Shown piece after piece: positions 1 through 6,721 of a DNA stretch of 13,680 bases. The notes under the pieces are model-generated. The model did not search any database, had not been told where the DNA came from, and was given only the letters and a program-made list of their open reading frames with translations. Source of the DNA: Bacteroidales bacterium (GTDB lineage: Bacteria > Bacteroidota > Bacteroidia > Bacteroidales > P3); contig JAFZTV010000075.1 in NCBI GenBank assembly GCA_017618625.1, positions 1 to 13,680 on the forward strand, given 5' to 3'. The position numbers and the translations under genes are program-made. Numbering within the stretch: the stretch's first letter is position 1; each line of letters opens with the position of its first letter.

Positions 1-516
1 CGCACCGACTTCGACCTCAGCCGCCACAGCGAGTTCAGCGGCAAAAAGCTGCAGTATTTCGACAGTGAGCTCAACGAGAGCTACACCCCCTACGTCATCG
101 AGACCTCCATCGGAGTTGACCGCACCGTCCTCGCCATCTTCAGCCACGCACTTGAAGACGAGCAGCTCGAGGACGGCACCACCCGCACCGTACTGCGCCT
201 TCCCGCGCTGCTGGCGCCCTACAAGGTGGCCGTGCTCCCGTTGGTCAAGAAAGACGGCCTACCCGAGAAGGCACGCGAGATTGTCGATATGCTGAAATAC
301 CACTACATGGTGCAGTACGACGAGAAAGACGCCATCGGACGCCGCTACCGCCGTCAGGATGCCATCGGCACCCCCTACTGCATCACCGTTGACAACGACA
401 CCCTGCAGGACAACAGCGTCACCCTGCGCGACCGCGACACCATGAAGCAGGAGCGAATCCCCATCGCCAACCTCTTCATGTACCTGCACGACCACATCAA
501 GCCCCTGGCGCTGTAA
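1..516 (+). CDS. glyS: Glycyl-tRNA synthetase, C-terminal 171 residues (partial, cut by left edge)
   Basis: This is the C-terminal part of a class II glycyl-tRNA synthetase of the single-chain (homodimeric) type, which charges tRNA-Gly with glycine in the cytoplasm. The frame is open from base 1 and ends at TAA 514-516. Class II motif 3 is visible at fragment residues 35-47 (TSIGVDRTVLAIF, with the ATP-binding Arg at 41). It is followed from about residue 68 by the anticodon-binding domain (LPALLAPYKVAVLPLVKK, then the GRRYRRQDAIGTPYCITVD segment typical of glycyl- and related synthetases). The protein ends in the usual LFMYLHDHIKP region, so the 3' end looks intact. The start and the catalytic motifs 1 and 2 lie outside the window. 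A strong terminator follows 30 bases downstream, so this gene ends its transcription unit. Assignment is confident from motif 3 plus the anticodon-binding domain. Confidence 0.95.
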   Translation, partial: RTDFDLSRHSEFSGKKLQYFDSELNESYTPYVIETSIGVDRTVLAIFSHALEDEQLEDGTTRTVLRLPALLAPYKVAVLPLVKKDGLPEKAREIVDMLKYHYMVQYDEKDAIGRRYRRQDAIGTPYCITVDNDTLQDNSVTLRDRDTMKQERIPIANLFMYLHDHIKPLAL

Positions 517-546
517 AACAACGTCAATTTAGGCAACAAAAAAAGC

Positions 547-576
547 AGAAGGCCGGCGGATGCTGGCCTTCTTTTG
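547..576 (+). terminator. Intrinsic terminator of glyS
   Basis: An 11-bp stem, AGAAGGCCGGC (547-557) with GCTGGCCTTCT (562-572), has one G-U wobble and a GGAT loop. A T-rich tail (TTTTG) follows directly, and an A-run precedes it. The run of A before and T after also gives some activity on the opposite strand, which may help stop transcription coming from the convergent MORN cassette. Confidence 0.85.
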
Positions 577-608
577 TTATCTACTGTGACAGATATTCCA
601 TACTATCC

Positions 609-676
609 TATCGGCAAGTTTTCATATCAAAACGCGATATAAAGATACGGTTTTCTTGCCGATATCGGCAAGAAAA
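609..676. repeat. Nested inverted repeat with a perfect 26-bp palindrome
   Basis: The 9-mer ATCGGCAAG occurs at 610-618 and 664-672, and inverted (CTTGCCGAT) at 655-663. Bases 651-676 are a perfect palindrome, TTTTCTTGCCGAT followed by its reverse complement. TATCGGCAAG at 609-618 can also pair with CTTGCCGATA at 655-664, and inside that loop ATATC (624-628) pairs with GATAT (636-640). It lies between the convergent ends of glyS and the MORN-protein gene. Neither strand has a T-run after the palindrome (both arms end in AAAA), so it is not a standard terminator. It could be a protein-binding site, or the scar or end of a mobile segment; the sequence does not decide. Confidence 0.7.
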
Positions 677-700
677 GATTATTACTATCTCTTTTGAAGT

Positions 701-3490
701 TTAGTTTTCATTGTTCATCTTAAACATAACCACCCCGTTGTTTTTGTATGTGCCAGCAATAACAGGAATTCCCATGTTAGAACCAACTGTTTTACTCTTA
801 TTTTTTTTAGTCAATTCGTTTATATCTGCCATATTTTCAAACACAACATTTCCGCTTTCTGTCTTGATATGGTAATAATCTATAACCGGAGATTCTCCTT
901 TATATTTTTTGTCATTCGAAACATTATAACGCTTGGTCTTCTTTTTTACACACTGACCTTCCTTTATTTGCCTAATTTCGTATATAGGAGCATCCTTGTA
1001 AATGTATTTGAATTTACCATCATACAGCAAATTTGTATTAACAGTGAAATATGATTCCGCTCCATCGGCGTCATAGTCAATGTTCAAACGAACATCTTGG
1101 TCATAAAAGAAATGGCTCCATCGTCCTACTTTCTTGTCATTGTCAACGGAACCATAGTAATAAACCATGGTGGAATTGGACGATTTATAGCATTTTATTG
1201 TTCCATTCGGAATAAATACATTGCCACTATTCCAACAATCGTCTATAATCTTTGCCAACTCCGTGCTGGTGGCCGGGATTTGTGAGAAAATATTTTTTTT
1301 CATTATATAGTCGATGGATATAGAGGTGTCATTATGTTGGCATGTTAGTGTGAATGTGCGATGCGATGAATACCTATATGACATTGTGTGCTCATCGCGG
1401 TAATCTATTATGAGATTCGGACGACCATTCACAAACTCTATTTCAAAGCATTTCTTTTCATTAGAGCCGTAAAGGACAGCAGTTCCGTTTAATTTGTCAT
1501 CAAGATATTGCGCACAATAAATAGGTTTTCCCTTATATGACATTTTAGTCATACCACTTTGTACGCCATCCTTCCATGTTATTTCAGAAAATGATTCCCC
1601 ATCCTTATATGTCCACTTCCCTTCTTTTTTATCGTTACTGTAATTACCTTCAATTACATCTTCCGACTCAGGATTACTTAAAATATACTTACCATGCCTT
1701 TTATCATGGCTGTAGTATACCTCCACAACATCACCGGTATTAGCGTTAACCGCGGTATACTTGCCATGTTTTTCATCGTTATCATACATTGTCGTGGACT
1801 CCTCCGGAACCCAGGTATCAGTCTCTTCAATGTGTCCGTAGTGCTTCTTTAGCTCACCATGTAGTTTCCCATTCTTAAGGGTGCCTTCTACAGCCAGCTT
1901 GCCTTCGTCTGTATAGTAGTAGAATGGTCCTTCGGGGGTTCCGTTTATGTAAGTAAATTCCGAGTGTAATTTTCCTGTTGATATATGGTACTCTCTCCAC
2001 ACTCCTTGTTTTTTATTATCTTTGATATAACCTGTCATGTATTTCAACAGCTTAGTGGTATCGTATGTGTGTGGATATGAATCATATCCCTTATCCCCGT
2101 CATCACTTATTTTTTCTTTTTTCACATGTATCCTTTGATACAAAGCTGTATCAATAAAGCAGCAGAACCAGCCATCGAACTTTCCATCCTTTTTTTCATA
2201 GTAGCAAACGTTAGCTCCAACACCAGGAGAAACAATTAACCCAGCATCAAAAATATCGCCAATATAATTTTGATTCATACACATGATTTTCTCTTTTGTT
2301 GTTTTTTGGGGGGAATTATTGTTTCCATCGTAAAATAAACTGTCATACCCTACAACTTTCCATGAACCATCCGATTGCATGCGCGACTCTTCACAATATA
2401 TTTTGTTGTGTTTAACGTATTGGACATACTCGCATATTCGTGTTGCACAATTCCGACCGGGTCCCCAACGCTCTCTTGTAAACCCCGTTCCATTCTCGTC
2501 AATTTGAGATTCGTAAATCAGCACATTCGCATTTCCATTCACATCCGGACCATATCGTTTCCAAAACAAAAACGGAGCATTGTCCTTACTTTGCCTTTGC
2601 TCTCGAATGTCACCATTTTCAAAATATTCGTTCTCATATTTTATACCGTTCTTTTCATACGATTCTCTACTTAATTTGCCGTTTTGATAGTATTCTCTGT
2701 TTGTACCTACCTTAATTCCATTTTTATAAGTTCCCTCTGCTTTGAGTGTCCTCGAACCATATAAGGGATTATAGTATTCTTTATACGGTCCATTTTTTTC
2801 TCCATTGTGAATTGTAAATTCTTTAACAACGTCTCCATCACTAAATAAATACCCCCCATTTAAATTAACTAAAGTGTGAGAACTTATTTTATAAATTTTT
2901 ACCGTCCCATCGATTTCTCCATCTTTTAGGGTATATTCAATGTAATCTCCTTCATAATCATCGTCATCAAGTTTTTCTATCCTTTTCCCATTGTCCTTAT
3001 CATATTCGCTGCCTTTCTTTATCACGGCACATGCATATCTTGTGGAATACCCATCCCTCGACTGACGTACACGTAATACATAATTGCTGTTTTTGTACTT
3101 GGTTTCTATTTCGTCGTCATCCACGTCTTGTTTATATGAAACGAAACCACTCTGCTGGATGGAGTTCTTGAAAACTGAATATGACTTATCATTAAAGCAC
3201 TCATAAGAAACGGCTATCGATACCCCATCGTAAAAATGCACAGTAATCCAACCTAGTGCAGCATCGTCATAATGGTTTTTCTCATAAGCCCATGTTATCT
3301 TCTTTTCATTTGAGCTTTCTTTCTTAGAACTAGAGTATTTCCATTTTTTATTGGAGAGCGATTGGTTGATTTGCTCAATATTGCTCTTACCTAGCAATCC
3401 GACAAGATCGCTCGCCTTGATATTCTGAGCAAAAGAACTCAGGGTTGTCCCTATGATGGCGATTAATAATAATATTGTTGATTTATTCAT
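701..3490 (-). CDS. Secreted MORN/YwqK-like repeat protein, 929 residues
   Basis: The N-terminus (MNKSTILLLIAIIGTTLSSFA) is a classical signal peptide with probable cleavage after residue 21, so the protein should reach the periplasm or cell surface. Residues about 25-175 form a non-repetitive lysine- and acid-rich domain. MORN/YwqK-like units of the pattern NG-x-x-x-G-x-(W/Y)-x-x-Y recur at about 180-300, 486-690 and again near 800-860 (examples: NDKKEGKWTYKDG, KNGKLHGELKKHYG, DNDKKVGRWSHFFY). Such repeats are common in Bacteroidota exported proteins, often with unknown partners, and do not by themselves show an enzyme activity. The start ATG is fixed by the signal peptide. It lies 19 bases behind a lipoprotein gene on the same strand, suggesting co-transcription. 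The gene is much more AT-rich than the housekeeping genes to the right. Function unknown; the family-level call is confident. Confidence 0.8.
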   Translation of the reverse strand: MNKSTILLLIAIIGTTLSSFAQNIKASDLVGLLGKSNIEQINQSLSNKKWKYSSSKKESSNEKKITWAYEKNHYDDAALGWITVHFYDGVSIAVSYECFNDKSYSVFKNSIQQSGFVSYKQDVDDDEIETKYKNSNYVLRVRQSRDGYSTRYACAVIKKGSEYDKDNGKRIEKLDDDDYEGDYIEYTLKDGEIDGTVKIYKISSHTLVNLNGGYLFSDGDVVKEFTIHNGEKNGPYKEYYNPLYGSRTLKAEGTYKNGIKVGTNREYYQNGKLSRESYEKNGIKYENEYFENGDIREQRQSKDNAPFLFWKRYGPDVNGNANVLIYESQIDENGTGFTRERWGPGRNCATRICEYVQYVKHNKIYCEESRMQSDGSWKVVGYDSLFYDGNNNSPQKTTKEKIMCMNQNYIGDIFDAGLIVSPGVGANVCYYEKKDGKFDGWFCCFIDTALYQRIHVKKEKISDDGDKGYDSYPHTYDTTKLLKYMTGYIKDNKKQGVWREYHISTGKLHSEFTYINGTPEGPFYYYTDEGKLAVEGTLKNGKLHGELKKHYGHIEETDTWVPEESTTMYDNDEKHGKYTAVNANTGDVVEVYYSHDKRHGKYILSNPESEDVIEGNYSNDKKEGKWTYKDGESFSEITWKDGVQSGMTKMSYKGKPIYCAQYLDDKLNGTAVLYGSNEKKCFEIEFVNGRPNLIIDYRDEHTMSYRYSSHRTFTLTCQHNDTSISIDYIMKKNIFSQIPATSTELAKIIDDCWNSGNVFIPNGTIKCYKSSNSTMVYYYGSVDNDKKVGRWSHFFYDQDVRLNIDYDADGAESYFTVNTNLLYDGKFKYIYKDAPIYEIRQIKEGQCVKKKTKRYNVSNDKKYKGESPVIDYYHIKTESGNVVFENMADINELTKKNKSKTVGSNMGIPVIAGTYKNNGVVMFKMNNEN

Positions 3491-3509
3491 ATCCCATTTT
3501 TTCGTAAAA

Positions 3510-4127
3510 TCAAAGACCTAAAGCAGCTGCATGCTCGAGAACTCCCAAAATACGCTCAATGCGTTCCATTGACTCGTCAAAATTCTTTCCTTGACCTTTG
3601 GTTATGTTTATCTGTGAAATAACTATCCCATCAACTTTCTTGAATGTATTCTTTTTCACACGATGACTTTTTTCGCCCCATAAGCCACTTTTGTCTTTGA
3701 TTAACACATCCTCGGTGTTGGGGTGTTCCGATAGCATTATGCTTTCAATGGCATCATGGTCAATATCCAATCCATTGAATATTTCTTTGATTTCACTGCC
3801 ATATTGGTCGATATAATGGACCTTGACATTGCTCATTCGGGCATCAAGAACATCGTTATATTCATCGGAGCCACCAGTTATGTCAGACCATGCGGCTGTG
3901 TTACGAATGGGAATAAGGGCACGAACCTCCCATGTGTTGTCGTAAGTCTCAACCAACATGATCTTTACCGAGTCTGCAGCCACCTCTATTAATCCTTTAT
4001 GTTCACCGGACAGTTTTACATGGCTGGCAGGAATCATCTTTACTCTCTGCTTGTGTCCACACGATGAAAACAAAAACGACCCAATGGTCACAGCGATACA
4101 TAGAATCAGCAATAGTGTTTTTTTCAT
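3510..4127 (-). CDS. Small lipoprotein of unknown function, 205 residues
   Basis: The N-terminus MKKTLLLILCIAVTIGSFLFSSC is a lipoprotein signal with the lipobox FSSC; Cys23 would be lipidated. The mature part (about 180 residues) alternates short beta-like stretches, such as GLIEVAADSVKIMLVET and TWEVRALIPIRNT, and ends in a probable amphipathic helix (SMERIERILGVLEHAAALGL). I do not recognise a named family. The gene comes first in a two-gene minus-strand unit. The downstream gene, a large secreted MORN-repeat protein, begins 19 bases after its stop, so the two products probably act in the same envelope compartment. There is no Shine-Dalgarno sequence before the ATG, only an A/T-rich stretch, as is usual in Bacteroidota. 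Composition is AT-rich like its partner. Confidence 0.75.
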   Translation of the reverse strand: MKKTLLLILCIAVTIGSFLFSSCGHKQRVKMIPASHVKLSGEHKGLIEVAADSVKIMLVETYDNTWEVRALIPIRNTAAWSDITGGSDEYNDVLDARMSNVKVHYIDQYGSEIKEIFNGLDIDHDAIESIMLSEHPNTEDVLIKDKSGLWGEKSHRVKKNTFKKVDGIVISQINITKGQGKNFDESMERIERILGVLEHAAALGL

Positions 4128-4428
4128 TTAGAAATCCCTAATTCGTGTCGGGCACAACTTCTAATGGTATTAAATCTGTTTGGTTATGTGATTATTCCAA
4201 CTTTGGTTGAAATTAATAAAAAAAAAACGTGTAATCTTTTGATGGCATGAGGAGTGTCTATACGACCTGTAGTACAAATAGGAGAAAACTACAATTACCC
4301 TGAGCGTTTTCCGCTTCAATTGTATTATCGTAAAATTTTCGAAACATTCCCCCAAAAAGCAAAAACGCTTCTAAATTATTTAATTATCGCTGTTTATCTA
4401 TCTCTATCGTTGTGATTTTGGTTAATAC
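4128..4428. other. AT-rich intergenic stretch without a supported gene
   Basis: About 300 bases lie between the lipoprotein start and the winged-helix remnant. There are short open frames only, none with a start signal or recognisable protein. An A-run (4218-4227) is present. No clear promoter was found here. The nearest TAnnTTTG match on the minus strand is at 4451-4458. Confidence 0.5.
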
Positions 4429-4707
4429 TTATCGTTTTGTTTTCACTTTACAAAGATACGAATTATATCTGATTCCACCGATTCTTATTCCGAAATTGTA
4501 TTTTTTCAATCGGTAGGTACGGTTGCGGTTGCCGCCGTGAGACTCAAGATAACCGTACTCGGTGAGTTGGCGCAGATAGCACTTGGCGATGGTGGCTGTG
4601 ATACCGAACTGGCGAACGATGGTAAGCCTCGACCGGAAGCTGGTGGAGGACAGGTCGGGGTTGATAATGAAATTAAACGGGAATGCGGCCAACTCGTAGG
4701 GATTTGT
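4429..4707 (-). pseudogene. Start-less remnant of a winged-helix-like protein
   Basis: The open frame runs to TAA at 4429-4431 and has no ATG or GTG. The first possible start is TTG at 4692, but the similarity-like sequence begins further upstream (LTNPYELAAFPFNF), and a stop closes the frame about 25 bases before that. Residues ITATIAKCYLRQLTEYGYLE followed by SHGGNRNRTYRLKK look like a recognition helix plus wing of a winged-helix domain. This kind of domain sits at the C-terminus of several larger Bacteroidota proteins, including Fic and primase-like proteins. The upstream part is replaced by the promoter of the toxin-antitoxin module reading the other way. I read it as the tail of a larger gene whose front was lost. 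A short TTG-started protein is the alternative. Confidence 0.45.
4451..4458 (-). promoter_or_regulatory. Possible -7 element for the minus-strand MORN cassette
   Basis: The minus strand reads TATCTTTG, an exact match to the Bacteroidota -7 consensus TAnnTTTG. No TTTG is found 19-21 bases upstream. If used, it would give a leader of roughly 320 bases before the lipoprotein ATG. It sits inside the 3' end of the remnant reading frame. It is the only exact match between that gene and the toxin-antitoxin locus, hence listed, but with low weight. Confidence 0.3.
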
Positions 4708-4734
4708 CAGTTTTAATTTTTATATGTATTTTTG
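4703..4734 (+). promoter_or_regulatory. Promoter of the toxin-antitoxin module
   Basis: TTTG at 4703-4706 and TATTTTTG at 4727-4734 are separated by 20 bases. Both match the Bacteroidota sigma-ABfr consensus (TTTG, 19-21 bases, TAnnTTTG). Transcription should start near 4738-4740, giving a leader of about 22-24 bases before the antitoxin ATG at 4762. The element overlaps the 5' border of the minus-strand remnant. Confidence 0.75.
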
Positions 4735-4761
4735 CAGTCAGATAACTAAATCATCAAAGTC

Positions 4762-5022
4762 ATGAATACCACAGCAATCAATTCGTACAGCGCTGAGATA
4801 CTGCAGAATTTAGGTGCGATATCTGGCAATGAAGATGCTTTGGCTCGTCTTTCAAAGTACTTGCGTCGTTTGGTGAAAGAGCAAGAAAATGACCCTACTT
4901 TGATGACGGAAGAAGAGTTTTTTGCCCGTGTTGACAAAGCCCGTGAAAGTCTTCGTCAAGGCAAAGGGAAAATGATGCTTCCCGGAGAAACATTGTCCGA
5001 ATTCTTAAAGAGGGTTGACTGA
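4762..5022 (+). CDS. Antitoxin of a Txe/YoeB-type module
   Basis: An 86-residue, highly charged protein lies directly before a YoeB-like toxin. The toxin ATG overlaps the antitoxin TGA by one base (TGATG), the tight coupling usual in toxin-antitoxin operons. Residues about 9-45 are helical (YSAEILQNLGAISGNEDALARLSKYLRRLVKEQ). The segment LMTEEEFFARVDKARE at about 47-62 resembles the toxin-neutralising tail seen in Bacteroidales antitoxins of RelB/StbD/Phd-like type. In such systems the antitoxin binds the toxin active site and, with it, represses its own promoter; here a clear promoter lies just upstream. No typical ribbon-helix-helix or Phd fold can be read with certainty from sequence alone. 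The role follows mainly from its position and partner. Confidence 0.8.
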   Translation: MNTTAINSYSAEILQNLGAISGNEDALARLSKYLRRLVKEQENDPTLMTEEEFFARVDKARESLRQGKGKMMLPGETLSEFLKRVD

Positions 5023-5294
5023 TGTACGATGTAGAGATCTCGCCCGAAGCAGAAGAAGACCTGCGAAAGTTACAACGTTTTGAACCAACAGCGTTCAAAA
5101 AGGCAGAAAGGTTTATCGGTGAACTTATGGTTCATCCAACAACTGGAACTGGACATCCCGAGCCATTAAAAGGTAACCGTTCTGGACAGTGGTCTCGCGA
5201 AATCACTAAGAAGCACCGTATGGTTTACGAGATTTTTGAGACAAAGGTCCTCGTTGAGGTGATTTCGGCATACGGCCATTACGGTGACAAGTAA
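5022..5294 (+). CDS. yoeB: Txe/YoeB-family toxin (ribosome-dependent mRNA interferase)
   Basis: A 90-residue protein with clear similarity to E. coli YoeB. The central stretch GHPEPLKGNRSGQWSREITKKHRMVY (residues 44-69) matches [26 protein letters not shown] of the E. coli protein. The catalytic residues described for YoeB are all present: Glu47, Arg66, and the C-terminal His86-Tyr87 pair. Enzymes of this family bind the ribosomal A site and cut mRNA during translation, halting growth when the antitoxin is degraded. The protein continues three residues (GDK) past the His-Tyr pair, whereas E. coli YoeB ends at the Tyr. Start ATG overlaps the antitoxin stop, so translation is probably coupled. 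Nothing suggests the toxin is broken. Confidence 0.92.
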   Translation: MYDVEISPEAEEDLRKLQRFEPTAFKKAERFIGELMVHPTTGTGHPEPLKGNRSGQWSREITKKHRMVYEIFETKVLVEVISAYGHYGDK

Positions 5295-5549
5295 TTTCAC
5301 CCCTTCCACATCCACCTTTTCCTACCATAACTGCCGTTCACTCCAACAAGCCGACGGCACACCATCCCTTTAGCCCCACACTACTTCACCCTCACCTAAA
5401 CCGTACAATATTGCCACCATTAGTTTATTTTGCCTTACTGCCACTACACCTTGAGAACCATCACGTCAGACTTGGGTCAAGACAAAGGAAACGAAAGCGC
5501 CGTGCGACAGTACGCACGACGACTGCTTAAAACTAACAGTTTAAGACTT
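5295..5549. other. Intergenic stretch with small repeats, no supported gene
   Basis: About 250 bases lie between the toxin gene and the FISUMP terminator. It holds a 6-bp hairpin (CGTGCG 5501-5506 with CGCACG 5513-5518) and the first copy of a 12-bp direct repeat, CTTAAAACTAAC (5526-5537; second copy 5547-5558, 21 bases apart). The short open frames have no recognisable product. Confidence 0.5.
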
Positions 5550-5588
5550 AAAACTAACGGTAGCGTGCCGAGGGTACGCTACTGTTGG
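5550..5588 (-). terminator. Terminator of the FISUMP lipoprotein gene
   Basis: Directly after the stop codon (minus strand) lies a long stem: 5554-5569 pairs with 5573-5588 around a GAG loop. It has about 16 positions including three G-U pairs. On the minus strand it is followed by TTTT (5553-5550). The core is GTAGCGT / ACGCTAC. It is a good intrinsic terminator for the minus strand. Confidence 0.75.
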
Positions 5589-6290
5589 CTAATCCTGACT
5601 GGCGGGACGGACGGGACGGACAGAACGGCCGAAGTCGCGCATGCCGTCAAACACATCCTGGTAGCCGGAGAAGAAGCCCATTCCCCAGGCGTATAACGGT
5701 TCGCTATCGAGTATCGACGACGACCAGTAGCGGCCGTAAAGCCCCACTCCGTCGAGCGAACTGCCATACATGCCGCCCGCTGCCGGCAGGAAGATACTGT
5801 GGCCGTTCGAGGCGGTGAACTTACGTCCATTAACGCCGTTCACGGTTGTCCAGGCAGACGTGGTATTCTCAAGCAGCTCCAGCCATTCGGCCTTGGTCGG
5901 TATTCTTGCACCGTCGCCGAGGGTCTGAGTGGCAACGTCGTCCGAAGCCTGCAAGGTGAGCAGGTTATCTACAGTGCCATACCACTCGGCTGTGTTATAC
6001 TTGTACAAAACGTAGTCGTTTTCCCCATTGTCGTCGCCCAACGAGTATTGTTCCCAAAGGTATTCGCTCACCGTATCCACCATACCCCAGGCGTAGAAGT
6101 TGCCGTAGCCTTCGGGTGTGGTTGCCCCAACGTTGCATTCCGCCCAAAGCAAGCCGCTCGGCAAACCGAGGTCAACATAGCCTTCGGGCACATTCTGGTT
6201 ATCAGGTTCGTCGTTGTCGTCGGGCCTCTCACAGGACGCCATCCCCAGGGTCAACAGCGCTGCCGCCAAAAAGTAAAACAGGTTTTTCAT
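5589..6290 (-). CDS. FISUMP-domain lipoprotein, 233 residues
   Basis: The N-terminus MKNLFYFLAAALLTLGMASC is a lipoprotein signal with lipobox MASC and lipidated Cys20. An acidic linker follows (about 21-34). The rest is one Fibrobacter-succinogenes-major-paralogous (FISUMP) domain, with the hallmark opening GYVDLGLPSGLLWAECNVGA (37-56) and later GNFYAWG (63-69), ARIPTKAEWLELL (128-140), GRYWSSS (186-192) and the closing GRSVRPVRP (221-229). The fold is related to sulfatase-modifying factor/C-type-lectin-like domains. These proteins are surface or periplasmic lipoproteins of unknown role, expanded in gut and rumen Bacteroidota. The gene stands alone between its own promoter (6338-6369) and terminator. 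The tandem GGGACGGAC near 5602-5619 encodes the repeated RPVRP at the end. Confidence 0.9.
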   Translation of the reverse strand: MKNLFYFLAAALLTLGMASCERPDDNDEPDNQNVPEGYVDLGLPSGLLWAECNVGATTPEGYGNFYAWGMVDTVSEYLWEQYSLGDDNGENDYVLYKYNTAEWYGTVDNLLTLQASDDVATQTLGDGARIPTKAEWLELLENTTSAWTTVNGVNGRKFTASNGHSIFLPAAGGMYGSSLDGVGLYGRYWSSSILDSEPLYAWGMGFFSGYQDVFDGMRDFGRSVRPVRPASQD

Positions 6291-6337
6291 GATATATGGA
6301 TTTAAGTTTTTTTTTGTTTACACTTCCTTCACGACTG

Positions 6338-6369
6338 CAAAGATACGACCTTTTTTTTAAAAATGCAAA
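6338..6369 (-). promoter_or_regulatory. Promoter of the FISUMP lipoprotein gene
   Basis: On the minus strand TTTG (6369-6366) and TATCTTTG (6345-6338) are separated by 20 bases, an exact fit to the Bacteroidota consensus. The transcript should begin near 6334, giving a leader of about 43 bases before the ATG at 6290. Confidence 0.8.
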
Positions 6370-6382
6370 TGAAATATTTCAA

Positions 6383-6456
6383 ACTGTAACACTGTAACAA
6401 CTGTAACGCCTCAAGTCGTCCGACATCGAAAATCCTTATTGACTTATTGACTAATG
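6383..6456. repeat. Short imperfect repeats in the divergent gap
   Basis: ACTGTAAC occurs at 6383-6390 and 6391-6398, with CTGTAAC again at 6401-6407. Shortly after, CTTATTGA is repeated in tandem (about 6435-6450), followed by related CTAATGACA and CTTAATGACA. No coding frame. Confidence 0.6.
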
Positions 6457-6537
6457 ACACTTAATGACAACAATGCCCCCATCCTCCCTAAAAATATTTC
6501 CACCTCACAATACAATATCATCCCCAGGGCTCGTTCC

Positions 6538-6560
6538 TTATTATATCTTTGATATAATAA
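6538..6560. repeat. Perfect 10-bp inverted repeat with 3-base loop
   Basis: TTATTATATC (6538-6547), loop TTT, GATATAATAA (6551-6560). It overlaps TATCTTTG (6544-6551), an exact -7-like element on the plus strand without a TTTG partner 20 bases upstream. It could be an operator, an RNA hairpin, or a chance AT-rich palindrome. Confidence 0.6.
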
Positions 6561-6593
6561 CTTCCACTTTTTCCATCCCAGATGGGCGACACT

Positions 6594-6648
6594 TAATTCT
6601 AAGGTAATTCTAGGGTAACTCTAGGGTAATTCTAGGGTAATTCTAGGT
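6594..6648. repeat. 11-bp tandem repeat, five units
   Basis: Units of TAATTCTAGGG begin at 6594, 6605, 6616, 6627 and 6638. The first has AAGG instead of AGGG, the third has TAACTC, and the last ends in T. The period of 11 is close to one helical turn. Confidence 0.9.
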
Positions 6649-6654
6649 CAAAGC

Positions 6655-6698
6655 CTATACAACTTCGACACAAATTCTATACAACTTCGACACAAATC
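6655..6698. repeat. 22-bp tandem repeat, two units
   Basis: Two copies (6655-6676 and 6677-6698) begin CTATACAACTTCGACACAAA and differ only at the last base. They directly follow the 11-bp array, and the period is exactly twice that of the array. They end about 77 bases before the TraB/GumN start. Confidence 0.9.
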
Positions 6699-6721
6699 CT
6701 ACTCTACTCCAGCCTTGTGGC

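Noticed and set aside
651..676. Palindrome as intrinsic terminator
   Set aside because: Both strands lack a T-run after the stem; the 3' arm ends in AAAA on either strand.
5295..5500. Short minus-strand open segments after the toxin gene
   Set aside because: Pieces of about 30 codons or fewer between stops, with no family I can name; too weak for a pseudogene call.
5430..5696. 88-residue plus-strand frame overlapping the FISUMP gene end
   Set aside because: No recognisable product, no start signal; it crosses the terminator and the end of a well-supported opposite gene.
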